Shown here: in pieces, positions 6,649 to 14,403 of the stretch
Layout: each line of letters begins with the position of its first letter
Position numbering within the stretch: the first letter of the stretch is position 1
Notes under the pieces: model-generated
Database searches by the model: none
What the model was told of the DNA's origin: nothing
Seen by the model: only the letters and a program-made list of their open reading frames with translations
Assembly (NCBI GenBank): GCA_044359565.1
Contig: JBIKLX010000016.1
Span: 1-28,217 of the forward strand
Origin: VFMC01 sp044359565
Lineage (GTDB): Bacteria; Actinomycetota; Acidimicrobiia; Acidimicrobiales; Ilumatobacteraceae
Reading direction: 5' to 3'
Length of the DNA: 28,217 bases
Made by a program: the position numbers and the translations under genes

Positions 6649-7879
6649 AGTCGACGATGGCGCTGTACACAAGACTTCGCAACTGACCGCGGAAGTCGAA
6701 GGTGCCGCTCGGCATCAACTGGGTCATGAACACCACCCACAGGTCTTCCACATCGTCGACCCAGAAGGCAGTCGATGCTGCGCCGCCCCAGTAGAAGTCG
6801 CCGCGGGTGAGGGCGCCCGTGGCCACCTGATCGATGGTCGACGCGAAGCCGAGACCGAAGCCCACGCCGACGTTGCCGTACTGGGTGAGCAGTTCGACGT
6901 CGAGCGCGGCCAGGTCTTTGCCGCCGGGCAGGTGGTTCATCCGCATCAGCGACAGCGTGCGCGGGCCGACGATGCGGTGCCCGTCGAGTTCGCCGCGGCG
7001 ACGCAGCATCTCGCAGAACCGGGTGTAGTCGGCCAGGGTGCCGGTGAGTCCACCGCCGCCCGACACGAACGCCGGCGGGCGCAGGTACGCGCTCGTCGCC
7101 GGATCATCGAGCAAGGTGGTGGTCTTGTCGGGCATCCGCGCATAGTTCGCCGCAAAGCGGTGGGCCTTGTCGGGTGCAACCTGGAACGCCGTGTCGTGCA
7201 TGCCCAGTGGACCGAGGATGTGCTCGCGCAGGTAGTCGGGCAGGGACTGGCCGCTCATCAGCTCGACCAGCGCGCCACACGCGTCGGTGGCGAGCGAGTA
7301 CATGTAGGCCGTGCCCGGCTGGAAGCGCAGTGGCACCTGGCCGAGGCGGTCCATGAACTCGGCCATCGTCGCCGACACGCCGGCGCTGCGGATCTGGTGG
7401 GCGCGGTAGATCTCGTCGATCGGGTGCTGGTCGCCCATGCCCGGCAACACCCCGCCGTAGGTGAGGCCGCTGGTGTGGCTGAGCAGGTCGCGGAAGCTGA
7501 TGGGTCGGTGCGCCGGTTCGGTGATCATGTCGTCGCCACGACCGCTCACCCACACCCGATGGTTCCGCCAGCTCGGCACCACCCGGGCCACCGGGTCGTC
7601 GAGCTGGAACGTGCCCTGCTCGAACAACTGCATCAGCGCGATCGACACGATCGGCTTGGTCATCGAGAAGATGCGGTAGATCGTGTCGTCGCCGAGAGGG
7701 GTGGCGCGCTCGCGGTCGCGCAGGCCCAAGCTGGCGCGATAGGCGAGGTGCCCGTGTCGACCAACCGCCACCTCGCAGCCGGCGATCTTCCCCGGGGCGA
7801 TGTAGCGGCTCTCGAGGTGGGTGGCGATGCGGTCGAGCCGAGCGGCATCGAAGCCGGCGGCGTCTGGGTGCAGTTCCAC
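6647..7879 (-). CDS. serine hydrolase, class C beta-lactamase-fold esterase (EstB-like)
   Basis: 410 residues from GTG 7879, chosen for AGGGGG about 6 nt upstream; the open frame extends to 8275 without family similarity. The S-x-x-K motif is SMTK with nucleophile Ser72 and Lys75. The second-motif tyrosine is Tyr194 in YMYSLATDA (Y-S rather than the Y-x-N of true beta-lactamases). LLSHTSGLTYG at about 132-142 and a C-terminal YWGGAASTAFWVDD complete the family signature. Such proteins usually hydrolyse short esters, D-peptides or lactones, and the substrate is unknown. No signal peptide is seen, so it is probably cytoplasmic. A 15-bp palindrome 25 bp upstream of the start may be its operator. 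Confidence 0.85.
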   Translation of the reverse strand: MELHPDAAGFDAARLDRIATHLESRYIAPGKIAGCEVAVGRHGHLAYRASLGLRDRERATPLGDDTIYRIFSMTKPIVSIALMQLFEQGTFQLDDPVARVVPSWRNHRVWVSGRGDDMITEPAHRPISFRDLLSHTSGLTYGGVLPGMGDQHPIDEIYRAHQIRSAGVSATMAEFMDRLGQVPLRFQPGTAYMYSLATDACGALVELMSGQSLPDYLREHILGPLGMHDTAFQVAPDKAHRFAANYARMPDKTTTLLDDPATSAYLRPPAFVSGGGGLTGTLADYTRFCEMLRRRGELDGHRIVGPRTLSLMRMNHLPGGKDLAALDVELLTQYGNVGVGFGLGFASTIDQVATGALTRGDFYWGGAASTAFWVDDVEDLWVVFMTQLMPSGTFDFRGQLRSLVYSAIVD

Positions 7880-7903
7880 GAGGTCCCCCTGTGTCGTCCG
7901 TGG

Positions 7904-7918
7904 CGGTCGTGACGACCG
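7904..7918. promoter_or_regulatory. palindromic operator candidate upstream of the esterase gene
   Basis: CGGTCGT-g-ACGACCG is a perfect inverted repeat with 7-bp arms around one central base, in the 95-bp gap between the ferredoxin stop and the esterase start. Size and symmetry suit a TetR- or MarR-type dimer site. No regulator gene is adjacent. Confidence 0.4.
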
Positions 7919-7974
7919 TCCGCATGATCGCAGATGCCGCAGTGGCCCACGGGTGTCGGGGCCGGTCCGCCGGG

Positions 7975-8364
7975 TCAGGCGGTGGTACGGGTCATCACCC
8001 GGTGAGCGACGACGGCCGGCATCGACGAGGCCCCGGCCCCCGCTGCGAGCCAGTCGGCCACAGCGGCCGTGTCGTCGGCCGACAGAACGCCTCCGAGCCA
8101 GGTGGCCGGGTGCCCGTCGTGGCGACGGACGACGACCACGTTCGATGCCGAGCACTCGTCGAGGCAGTCGACCACCCGGCACCGACCTCCACCACGAAGC
8201 GCCCCGGACGAGAGCACCGCGACCTGGGCGTCGTGATCGACATCGGGGTGCTTGCGCGAGGTGCCGCAGCAACACCCGCGGCAGACGAGCACCGAGAAGG
8301 CGCCTCGCGGTCGGCTCGTGACGAGCTCCACCGCGGCGGATCGGAGCGGGTCAGCGTCGGCCAT
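7975..8364 (-). CDS. (2Fe-2S) thioredoxin-like ferredoxin domain protein
   Basis: 129 residues from ATG 8364, overlapping the WD40 gene end by 14 nt. The cysteine pattern is the evidence: CRGCCC (Cys28, 31, 32, 33) followed by Cys62 and CLDEC (Cys67, 71), with NVVVVR and a C-terminal Trp/Gly-rich segment. This resembles small (2Fe-2S) ferredoxin-domain proteins of actinomycetes that share the thioredoxin-like fold. It is the third gene of the cobW-WD40-ferredoxin operon, whose shared promoter region holds a Zur/Fur-type palindrome, so it is probably made under metal starvation. Its role there is unknown; a redox or zinc-binding function of the CRGCCC cluster is speculative. A longer upstream start (to 8571) is rejected because it lies inside the WD40 gene. 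Confidence 0.78.
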   Translation of the reverse strand: MADADPLRSAAVELVTSRPRGAFSVLVCRGCCCGTSRKHPDVDHDAQVAVLSSGALRGGGRCRVVDCLDECSASNVVVVRRHDGHPATWLGGVLSADDTAAVADWLAAGAGASSMPAVVAHRVMTRTTA

Positions 8365-9370
8365 CGGCGACCTCGACGAGCGTGACGAGTCCATCGGCGA
8401 GGCCGACCGCGATCTCGTCGCCGGCCGGCGACCAGGCGATGCATGCGATCTCTTCGTCGAACTGGAGCGACGCGAGCAGGCTTCGTCGGCTGGCTGTGGG
8501 ATCCCACAGGCACAGGCGACCATCGGCGCCGGCCGAGGCCAACAGGGTGCTGAGCGGCTGGAAGCCGACATCGGCGACGCGCCGCGCGTGGCCGTCGAGT
8601 TGTTTGGGTCGACTGCCCTTGGGGCCCTTGCCGGAGAAGTCCCACACCGTCACCTCACCGAGGTTGCCCACAGCGAGCAAGCGCGACCGGTCGTCCCAGG
8701 CCAGGTGTTCGACCTTGGCCGGGTAGCCGTTCATGGTCAGTTCGTCGCCGCTCCACAGCCGCCAGCAGTGCACCGATGCGTCCTGGTTCCCCGAGCACGC
8801 CCACTTGCCGTTGGGTGCGATGGCGAGCGCGAGCAACGACCCTTTCCACTCGAACCGCTTGGTCGGTTTCGTGTCGCCCTGGTACCACCAGACCCCGCCG
8901 TACAGCCCAGCCCCGAGGTGGCGGCCGTCGGGGGTGTACCCCAGGCATGCCACCGTCGACGGATGCGCGCCATGGCGGAGGTGTTCGCTCCCGTCGGTCG
9001 CGACGCGGATCACTTCGTTGCCGATGGCGGCAGCGAACTCTGCCCCGTCCGGTCGCCAGACGATGTCGCCGCACCATCCCCGGGCCGTCACCTCGCCGAG
9101 CACGGTGCCGTCGGCAGCCGACCAGAGACGAACCCGTCCGTCCTGCCCGCCGGTGGCCAGCAGGTCGGCGGTGGGCGACCACGCCACCTGGGTGACGCCG
9201 AACTCGTGCAGCGGGGGGTGCTGCACCAGTCCGTCGTCGTCGACGATCGCAGTCGTGCCGTCGAGCGAGCCGACCGCGAGCCGCGATCCGTCGGCCGACC
9301 AGGCGAGTGCGCTCACGTAGTCGCCCACCCGGACGGCCGGCCCGCTGCTCGGCCGAAGGTCCACGTTCAT
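8351..9370 (-). CDS. WD40-repeat beta-propeller protein in the zinc locus
   Basis: 339 residues composed almost entirely of WD40-like blades. Repeats of the form (A/V)xWSPxGxxLAxGxxDGxVxLW recur roughly every 40 residues, for example around 20-45, 61-84 (SPTADLLATGGQDGRVRLW), 100-125, 185-205, 225-245, 265-290 and 305-330, consistent with one seven-bladed propeller. There is no signal peptide, membrane segment or catalytic motif, so it is probably a cytosolic scaffold. Its ATG overlaps the cobW stop by 4 nt (ATGA) and its own end overlaps the ferredoxin gene by 14 nt, so the three are translated together. A partner or docking role for the COG0523 GTPase or its client is an inference from the operon. 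Confidence 0.8.
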   Translation of the reverse strand: MNVDLRPSSGPAVRVGDYVSALAWSADGSRLAVGSLDGTTAIVDDDGLVQHPPLHEFGVTQVAWSPTADLLATGGQDGRVRLWSAADGTVLGEVTARGWCGDIVWRPDGAEFAAAIGNEVIRVATDGSEHLRHGAHPSTVACLGYTPDGRHLGAGLYGGVWWYQGDTKPTKRFEWKGSLLALAIAPNGKWACSGNQDASVHCWRLWSGDELTMNGYPAKVEHLAWDDRSRLLAVGNLGEVTVWDFSGKGPKGSRPKQLDGHARRVADVGFQPLSTLLASAGADGRLCLWDPTASRRSLLASLQFDEEIACIAWSPAGDEIAVGLADGLVTLVEVADGRR

Positions 9371-10347
9371 GACACGAGGCAGGCGCGGAACCGGTCGGTC
9401 AGTTCCTCGCGGTCGAGGTTGCGGCCGATGAACACCATCCGGTTCAACCGGGGTTCGTCGGGCTGCCAGGGTCGGTCGGGCTGGCCGTCGAACAGCATGT
9501 GGACGCCCTGGAAGACGTAGCGCTGTTCAGCGCCGTCGATGTTGAGCACGCCCTTCATCCGGAAGATGTCGACACCCTTGGTGCCGAGCAACCAGCCCAG
9601 CCAGTCGTTGATCTTGTCGATCGCCGTTCCGCCAGGCAACTCGATACCGACCGATGTGACCGACTGGTCGTGCTGGTGCTCGCTGTCCACGAGGAACTCG
9701 GGCTCCATTTCGAGCACCTTGGTCAGATCGAACGCGCCGACCCCCAGGATGCGGTCGAGATCGACGTTGCTCATCGTGGTCGGGATGATCTCGGCGTTGG
9801 CATTGATGGCCCGGATGCGCCGCTCGACCGAGGCGCGCTCGGCTTCATCGACGAGGTCGATCTTGTTCAGCAGGATCCGGTCGGCGAACGCGAGTTGTTC
9901 GATGGCTTCGTTCTCGATCCCCTCGGGCTTGTCGTCATCGAGGTGTTGCGGTAGGTGCTTGGCGTCGACGACGGTGACGATGGCGTCGAGTCTGAGTTGT
10001 GCTTTCACCTCGTCGTCGACGAAGAAGGTCTGCGCCACAGGAGCAGGGTCGGCCAGACCGGTGGTCTCGACGAGGATATGGTCGAACTTGTCGCGGCGCT
10101 TCATGAGGTTGCCGAGGATGCGGATCAGATCGCCGCGCACGGTGCAGCAGATGCAGCCATTGTTCATCTCGAAGATCTCCTCGTCGGCATCGATCACCAA
10201 TGCGTCGTCGATACCGATCTCGCCGAACTCGTTCTCGATGACGGCGATCCGCTTGCCGTGCTGCTCGGTGAGGATGTGGTTGAGCAACGTGGTCTTGCCG
10301 GAACCGAGGAAACCGGTGATGACCGTGACGGGGACCCGATCGTCCAT
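9367..10347 (-). CDS. COG0523 (CobW/ZigA/YciC-type) metallochaperone GTPase
   Basis: 326 residues. Walker A is GFLGSGKTT (12-20), followed by the family strand IAVIENEFGEIGID. The metal site CxCC is Cys65-Ile-Cys67-Cys68 in NNGCICCTVRGDL. The guanine-specificity motif NKID is at 161-164. A histidine pair (DSEHQHD, 224 and 226) and a C-terminal CobW_C region with QGVHMLFDG follow. COG0523 GTPases deliver zinc or other metals to client proteins, and Zur-controlled members serve zinc starvation. ATG 10347 was chosen because GAAAGG lies 7 nt upstream and the motif spacing fits; the longer frame to 10419 is noncoding leader. It heads the operon and is divergent from the znu operon across a Fur-family box, which supports a zinc role rather than cobalamin synthesis. 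Confidence 0.92.
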   Translation of the reverse strand: MDDRVPVTVITGFLGSGKTTLLNHILTEQHGKRIAVIENEFGEIGIDDALVIDADEEIFEMNNGCICCTVRGDLIRILGNLMKRRDKFDHILVETTGLADPAPVAQTFFVDDEVKAQLRLDAIVTVVDAKHLPQHLDDDKPEGIENEAIEQLAFADRILLNKIDLVDEAERASVERRIRAINANAEIIPTTMSNVDLDRILGVGAFDLTKVLEMEPEFLVDSEHQHDQSVTSVGIELPGGTAIDKINDWLGWLLGTKGVDIFRMKGVLNIDGAEQRYVFQGVHMLFDGQPDRPWQPDEPRLNRMVFIGRNLDREELTDRFRACLVS

Positions 10348-10413
10348 GGCGCGCCTTTCGTGGAAGGAGAGGGGAAGGAGGGAGGAAGTGGCGAGGGACC
10401 GACAGCTGGTCTC

Positions 10414-10441
10414 TTGCAATTATGAGAATCATTATCATAAC
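10414..10441 (+). promoter_or_regulatory. candidate promoter of the znu operon, overlapped by the Zur box
   Basis: TTGCAA (10414-10419) and CATAAC (10436-10441) are separated by 16 bp. The -10 ends 8 nt before ATG 10450, so the transcript would be leaderless. The palindrome at 10420-10440 fills the spacer and most of the -10, the ideal place for repression. Confidence 0.45.
10420..10440. promoter_or_regulatory. Zur/Fur-family operator, 21-bp palindrome
   Basis: TTATGAGAAT, central C10430, then ATTATCATAA. Nine of the ten arm positions are symmetric. This AT-rich block stands out in a GC-rich region and has the size, symmetry and TGANAAT core of Fur-family boxes. Zur is the likely regulator because znuABC lies on one side and a COG0523 GTPase on the other. 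It sits 79 bp from the cobW start and 9 bp from ATG 10450, so one dimer site could repress both operons. Confidence 0.8.
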
Positions 10442-10449
10442 ATGGCCCG

Positions 10450-10665
10450 ATGGCAACCTCCGACTTGATCACCACATCGCTGCTCGACTGCAGCGGCGTC
10501 ATCACCCATCGCCTCACGTTGCTGGCCGACGGCACGGTCGAGATCCGCTTCCCGAGCGGCGGAACCGCCACCGTCGAGCCTCGAACCGGCCGCGTGCTCA
10601 CTCCCGGCCGGGTGATCCCTGAGCAGGTGCTCGCCGCCGCCCGGTCGCTGGGGGGTGCACGATGA
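10450..10665 (+). CDS. 71-residue hypothetical protein, first gene of the znu operon
   Basis: A small ORF starting 9 bp after the Zur box and ending in a 4-nt ATGA overlap with znuA, which argues that it is really translated. I do not recognise the family. The sequence has no signal peptide, membrane span or cysteine/histidine cluster; it has one Cys (14) and one His (20). The middle alternates hydrophobic and polar residues in a likely beta-hairpin (HRLTLLADGTVEIRFPSGG, then ATVEPRTGRVL), and the C-terminus (VIPEQVLAAARSLGG) looks helical. Possible roles are a leader that couples translation to znuA or a small zinc-starvation protein. Function is unknown. Confidence 0.65.
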   Translation: MATSDLITTSLLDCSGVITHRLTLLADGTVEIRFPSGGTATVEPRTGRVLTPGRVIPEQVLAAARSLGGAR

Positions 10666-11618
10666 ACCGGCGTGCATTCGTCGGCTCGATGGCGATCGCC
10701 TGCAGCGTCATGTTCGGTGCGTGCGGCGGCGACGACGACAACGTCGGCACCGGCCCCGGCACCGGCACGCCGATGGTCTATGCGGCCTTCGCCCCGATCG
10801 AGGAAGTTGCTCGCGCCGTCGCCGGCGAGCGGGCCGACGTGGTGGGCCTGGTCCCCCCCGGCGGTGGGGCCCACGACTACGAGCCGACCGCGAAGCAGCT
10901 GGAGGCGCTCGCGACGGCCGACCTGGTCGTCTACTTCGGTGCCGACTTCCAGCCCGGAGTCCAAGATGCCGTTGCCGGACTGGACGACCAGGTGCGGATC
11001 ATCGACCTCCTCGAGGGGTTGCGCCTGCTACCGGTCGGCGAGCAGTTGCCCGGCACCGACGGTGAGGTCGACGGTGAGGTCCTCGCAACCGGAGACGACC
11101 CGCACGTGTGGCTCGACCCGCAGAACATGATGGCGATGACCCGTGCGGTCAGCGATGCGCTCGCCGACCTCGACCCCGACGGTCGTGAGATCTACGAGCG
11201 GGGCCGCGATGCGTATCTGGCCGAACTCGAGCGCCTCGACGACGAGATGGAGGCCGGTCTTGCCCAGTGCGCGTCGGACGTGATCGTCACCAGCCACCGC
11301 GCCTTCGAGTACCTCGCTCGACGCTTCGGGCTCACCCAGATCTCCATCGCCGGCATCTCGCCCGAGGTCGAACCGTCACCGTCGACGCTCGAGGCGGTGG
11401 CGGCTGCAGCGGCAGCCGACAACGTGTCGGTGATCTACTTCGAGGAGAACCTCCCACCCGACCTGGCCGAGACGGTGGCGCGCGAGATCGGTGCCGACAC
11501 CGATGTGCTCGACCCGGTCGAGACCCTGTCCGACGAGCAGCTCGCGGCGGGCGAGTCGTACCTCACGGTGCAGCGGGCGAACCTCGCCGCGCTGCGCGCC
11601 GGTCTCGGCTGTTCGTGA
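10662..11618 (+). CDS. znuA: zinc ABC transporter substrate-binding lipoprotein
   Basis: 318 residues of the cluster 9 (TroA/ZnuA) metal-binding family. The N-terminus is a lipoprotein signal ending FGA-Cys21, followed by a Gly/Asp/Thr linker. Metal ligands are the three family histidines: His71 in GGGAHDYEPT, His148 in DDPHVWLDP and His212 in TSHRAFEYLARRFGL. YFEEN (260-263) lies where many members carry a carboxylate. The usual His-rich flexible loop of Gram-negative ZnuA is replaced by a short acidic stretch (GTDGEVDGEV, 131-140). It captures extracellular zinc for ZnuCB. Its ATG overlaps the preceding ORF stop, and its stop overlaps the znuC GTG by 4 nt. Manganese specificity is possible in this family, but the COG0523 neighbour favours zinc. 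Confidence 0.93.
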   Translation: MNRRAFVGSMAIACSVMFGACGGDDDNVGTGPGTGTPMVYAAFAPIEEVARAVAGERADVVGLVPPGGGAHDYEPTAKQLEALATADLVVYFGADFQPGVQDAVAGLDDQVRIIDLLEGLRLLPVGEQLPGTDGEVDGEVLATGDDPHVWLDPQNMMAMTRAVSDALADLDPDGREIYERGRDAYLAELERLDDEMEAGLAQCASDVIVTSHRAFEYLARRFGLTQISIAGISPEVEPSPSTLEAVAAAAAADNVSVIYFEENLPPDLAETVAREIGADTDVLDPVETLSDEQLAAGESYLTVQRANLAALRAGLGCS

Positions 11619-12343
11619 GCAAGCCGCTCCTCCGGCTCAGCGACGTCGGCGTCAGGTACGGCGACCGGGTCGCGCTGGCCGGCGTGTCGTTCTCGCTGCA
11701 GCCGGGCGAACTCGTCGCGCTGATCGGTCCGAACGGTGCCGGGAAGTCGACGCTGCTGAAGGCGGTCGTCGGCTTGGTCCCGCACAGCGGGTTCGTCTCG
11801 GTACAGGGACACGAGTGCCATCATCGGCCCGACCGTCTCGACCTCGCCTATGTCGCCCAGCACAGTGCTGTCGACCGCCTCTTCCCCATCACCGTCGACG
11901 AAGTGGTGCGATCCGGCCGGCGCCGATTCGGGCGGTGGTGGCGCCGCGACTCCGCGGCCGACATCGGGGCCGCACGCGCGGCGTTGGAACGGGTCGGCCT
12001 CGGCGACCGCGGTGCGGCGCGGCTGAGCGAACTCTCCGGCGGGCAGGTGCAACGGGTGTTCGTGGCCCGAGCGCTGGCCCAGGAGGCGAAGGTGGTACTC
12101 CTCGACGAGGCGATGGCGGGCGTCGACCGGCCCACGACCCTGACCTTGCTCGACATGCTGCACCAGGTCACGGCAAGCGGCGCTGCGGTGGTCGTGGCCA
12201 TGCACGACCTGGCCCTCGCGCGGCGTCACTTCGATCGATGTCTGGCAGTGAACGGCACGCTCATCGCCGATGGGCCACCCGAGGAGGTCTTGGTCGGCGA
12301 CGTGCTCGAGTCGGTGTTCGGGGCCACGGTCGCGGTGGCGTGA
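11615..12343 (+). CDS. znuC: zinc ABC transporter ATP-binding protein
   Basis: 242 residues with the full ABC ATPase set: Walker A GPNGAGKST (38-46), Q-loop near YVAQHSAVDR (79-88), signature LSGGQ (140-144), Walker B VVLLDEAM with Asp164 and Glu165, and H-loop His197 in AMHD. It powers zinc import through ZnuB. GTG 11615 is inferred from the 4-nt GTGA overlap with znuA and from SKPLLRLSDVGVRYGD, which begins the domain at once. The open frame continues far upstream, but that part lies inside znuA in another frame. Confidence 0.93.
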   Translation: MSKPLLRLSDVGVRYGDRVALAGVSFSLQPGELVALIGPNGAGKSTLLKAVVGLVPHSGFVSVQGHECHHRPDRLDLAYVAQHSAVDRLFPITVDEVVRSGRRRFGRWWRRDSAADIGAARAALERVGLGDRGAARLSELSGGQVQRVFVARALAQEAKVVLLDEAMAGVDRPTTLTLLDMLHQVTASGAAVVVAMHDLALARRHFDRCLAVNGTLIADGPPEEVLVGDVLESVFGATVAVA

Positions 12344-12344
12344 G

Positions 12345-13208
12345 GTGAGCGCACTCTGGGAGCCGTTCTCCTCCGACTTCATGCAACGAGCCCTGGTGGC
12401 CACGCTCATCGTCGGGGTGCTCTCACCAGCCGTGGGGACATGGGTGGTGCTACGCCGGATGGCGAACCTCGGCGACGCACTCGGACACGGCACCCTCGCC
12501 GGTGTCGCCGTGGCCTATGCCGCCGGAGTGAGCGTGCTGTGGGGTGCCCTGGTGCTCGCGGTGCTGATGGCGTTGGCCCTCGCCGCGCTGTTGCAGCACC
12601 GCGGCCTCGGCGCCGAGTCGGTGGTCAGCATCGTCGGCACCGGCTTGTTCGCCGTCGGTGTGATCGTGATCTCACGCCAACGCACCGGTGTCGAACTCAC
12701 GCACTTCCTGTTCGGTCGGATCCTCACCGTCTCGACGGCCGACATCGTCACCAACGTCGTGCTCTGCGGCGCCGCGCTCGCGACACTCGGCCTCGTCGGC
12801 CGAGACCTCCGTCTCGCCACCTTCGACCGCCAGCACGCCATCCAGGTCGGGGTGAAGGTCACAGCGGTCGACACCGTGCTCCTGGTGCTCGTGGCGGTGA
12901 GTGTGGTGGTGAGCCTGCGCACCGTCGGCACGGTGATGGCCGTGGCGATGGTGGTCACCCCGGCTGCGACGGCACAGCTGGTGGCGAGGCGCACGCCCAC
13001 CATGACGCTGATCGCCATCGCGATCGCCGAACTCAGCGGTGTGTCGGGGCTGATCATCGCGTATCACCTCGATGTCTCACCGGGAGCGACGATCGCTCTG
13101 GTGTGCACCGGGGTGTTCGTGCTGGTGTACGTGCTGCGTACCGCCCCGCAATGGGTCAGGCACGCTCGGTGGCGACCAGCAGGATCAGCGCTGACGCGAT
13201 CGAGATGA
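12345..13208 (+). CDS. znuB: zinc ABC transporter permease
   Basis: 287 residues of the ABC-3 permease family with about eight hydrophobic segments. Family features include VLRRMANLGDALGHGTLAGVA (about residues 28-48) and the conserved MAVAMVVTPAATAQLV loop towards the C-terminus. It forms the membrane channel with ZnuC and ZnuA. GTG 12345 follows the znuC stop by one base. The last 18 or so residues (WVRHARWRPAGSALTRSR) lie beyond the last membrane span and overlap the 3' end of the opposite-strand MFS gene by 53 bp. Confidence 0.92.
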   Translation: MSALWEPFSSDFMQRALVATLIVGVLSPAVGTWVVLRRMANLGDALGHGTLAGVAVAYAAGVSVLWGALVLAVLMALALAALLQHRGLGAESVVSIVGTGLFAVGVIVISRQRTGVELTHFLFGRILTVSTADIVTNVVLCGAALATLGLVGRDLRLATFDRQHAIQVGVKVTAVDTVLLVLVAVSVVVSLRTVGTVMAVAMVVTPAATAQLVARRTPTMTLIAIAIAELSGVSGLIIAYHLDVSPGATIALVCTGVFVLVYVLRTAPQWVRHARWRPAGSALTRSR

Positions 13209-14403
13209 AGATGGCGATCGCCAGCGCGAAGGGTCGCACCGTCCCATCGAACGCGCTGGTGGCGAGACCTCCCAGCAGCGCGCCGCCCGCCGTGGTGACC
13301 GTGCCGATGACGGCTGAGGCGGTACCGGCCACGTGCGGCAACGGCTGCATGGCGGCGGTGTTGCAGTTGGGCACGAGTCCCTGCGCGACGGGGATGACGC
13401 CGGCTAGAGCGATCGTGAAGAGCCAGAAGTTCGGGCGACCTCCAGCGCTGAGCGACACGGCCACGAGGATCCATGCGGTCAACACACCGACCTGAGACAT
13501 TCTCCGCACGAGGCGGGTCAGGCCGATGCGCTGCACCAGCCGGGCGTTGTTGAGCGAACTGATCGCCAGGAGCACCGCGATCACACCGAAGAACGCCGGG
13601 AACCACTCGCCGTAGCCGAACACTTCACCGACGACGATCTCGGAGCCGGCGAGGTAGGTGGTCATCACGCCGAACAGGAACGTCATCGCCACTGTGAACG
13701 CACGCGTCTGGCGGTTCGACACCACCTCGCGGCAGGCGGTGCCGACTGCAGCAACCGTGAACGGTCGGCGCCGCTCGGGCGTCAGGGTCTCGGGTAGCCG
13801 GCGGGTCCAGACCAAGAGCGCGATGGCGACCACGGCCGGTAACCAATAGACCGCTCGCCACGGCAACACGGCGATCAACCCGGCACCGACAGCAGGTGCC
13901 AGGATCGGGACGAGCAGGAACACCGCCATGATCACCGACATCAGCCGGGCCATGGCATCGCCGCTGTAGCGGTCACGAACCATCGCGACCGAGAGCGAAC
14001 GCGGCCCGGCGGCGCCGAGGCCCCAGACGAACCGCGCGGCGACCATCACAGTCCACGACGTTGCCAGCGCCGCGACGACAGCGCTCAGCACATACAACAC
14101 CAACCCCGCCTGCAGCGGCCGCCGCCGACCGAACCGGTCGGATGCGGGGCCGTAGAGCCACGGGCCGACGGCGAGGCCCAGGAAGAACGCGGTCACCAAC
14201 CAGCCCACGCGGGTCGAGTCGGCCGGCATGCCGAAATCGGCCCGCACGTCGGCGAAGGCGGGAAGAATCGTGTCGATGGCGAGCGCGCCGCACGCCATGA
14301 GCGCGATGACGAGGATGATGAACTCGCGGTCGCCCGCGGTGCGCGGGCCGGCGTTTGCATCGGACCCTTCGGAGGTGGTCACCCGAGCGGTGGGGCCGCT
14401 CAC
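13156..14403 (-). CDS. MFS exporter, Bcr/CflA (DHA1) type
   Basis: 415 residues with about 12 membrane segments. The first helix region ACGALAIDTILPAF and the loop motif GPASDRFGRRRPL (motif A, between TM2 and TM3) are typical of the DHA1 drug/H+ antiporters. The following RFVWGLGAAGPRSLSVAMVRD resembles Bcr/CflA motif C-region spacing. It should export a small molecule by proton antiport; the substrate is unknown. GTG 14403 overlaps the AI-2E permease stop by 4 nt; a second GTG at 14382 is also possible because the first 20 residues are polar. It is the last gene of a three-gene minus operon and its end overlaps znuB tail to tail. Confidence 0.87.
   Translation of the reverse strand: MSGPTARVTTSEGSDANAGPRTAGDREFIILVIALMACGALAIDTILPAFADVRADFGMPADSTRVGWLVTAFFLGLAVGPWLYGPASDRFGRRRPLQAGLVLYVLSAVVAALATSWTVMVAARFVWGLGAAGPRSLSVAMVRDRYSGDAMARLMSVIMAVFLLVPILAPAVGAGLIAVLPWRAVYWLPAVVAIALLVWTRRLPETLTPERRRPFTVAAVGTACREVVSNRQTRAFTVAMTFLFGVMTTYLAGSEIVVGEVFGYGEWFPAFFGVIAVLLAISSLNNARLVQRIGLTRLVRRMSQVGVLTAWILVAVSLSAGGRPNFWLFTIALAGVIPVAQGLVPNCNTAAMQPLPHVAGTASAVIGTVTTAGGALLGGLATSAFDGTVRPFALAIAIFISIASALILLVATERA

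Noticed and set aside
10348..10419. N-terminal extension of the COG0523 GTPase to 10419.
   Set aside because: The added residues match nothing, the frame enters the Zur box, and the internal ATG 10347 has a good SD site.
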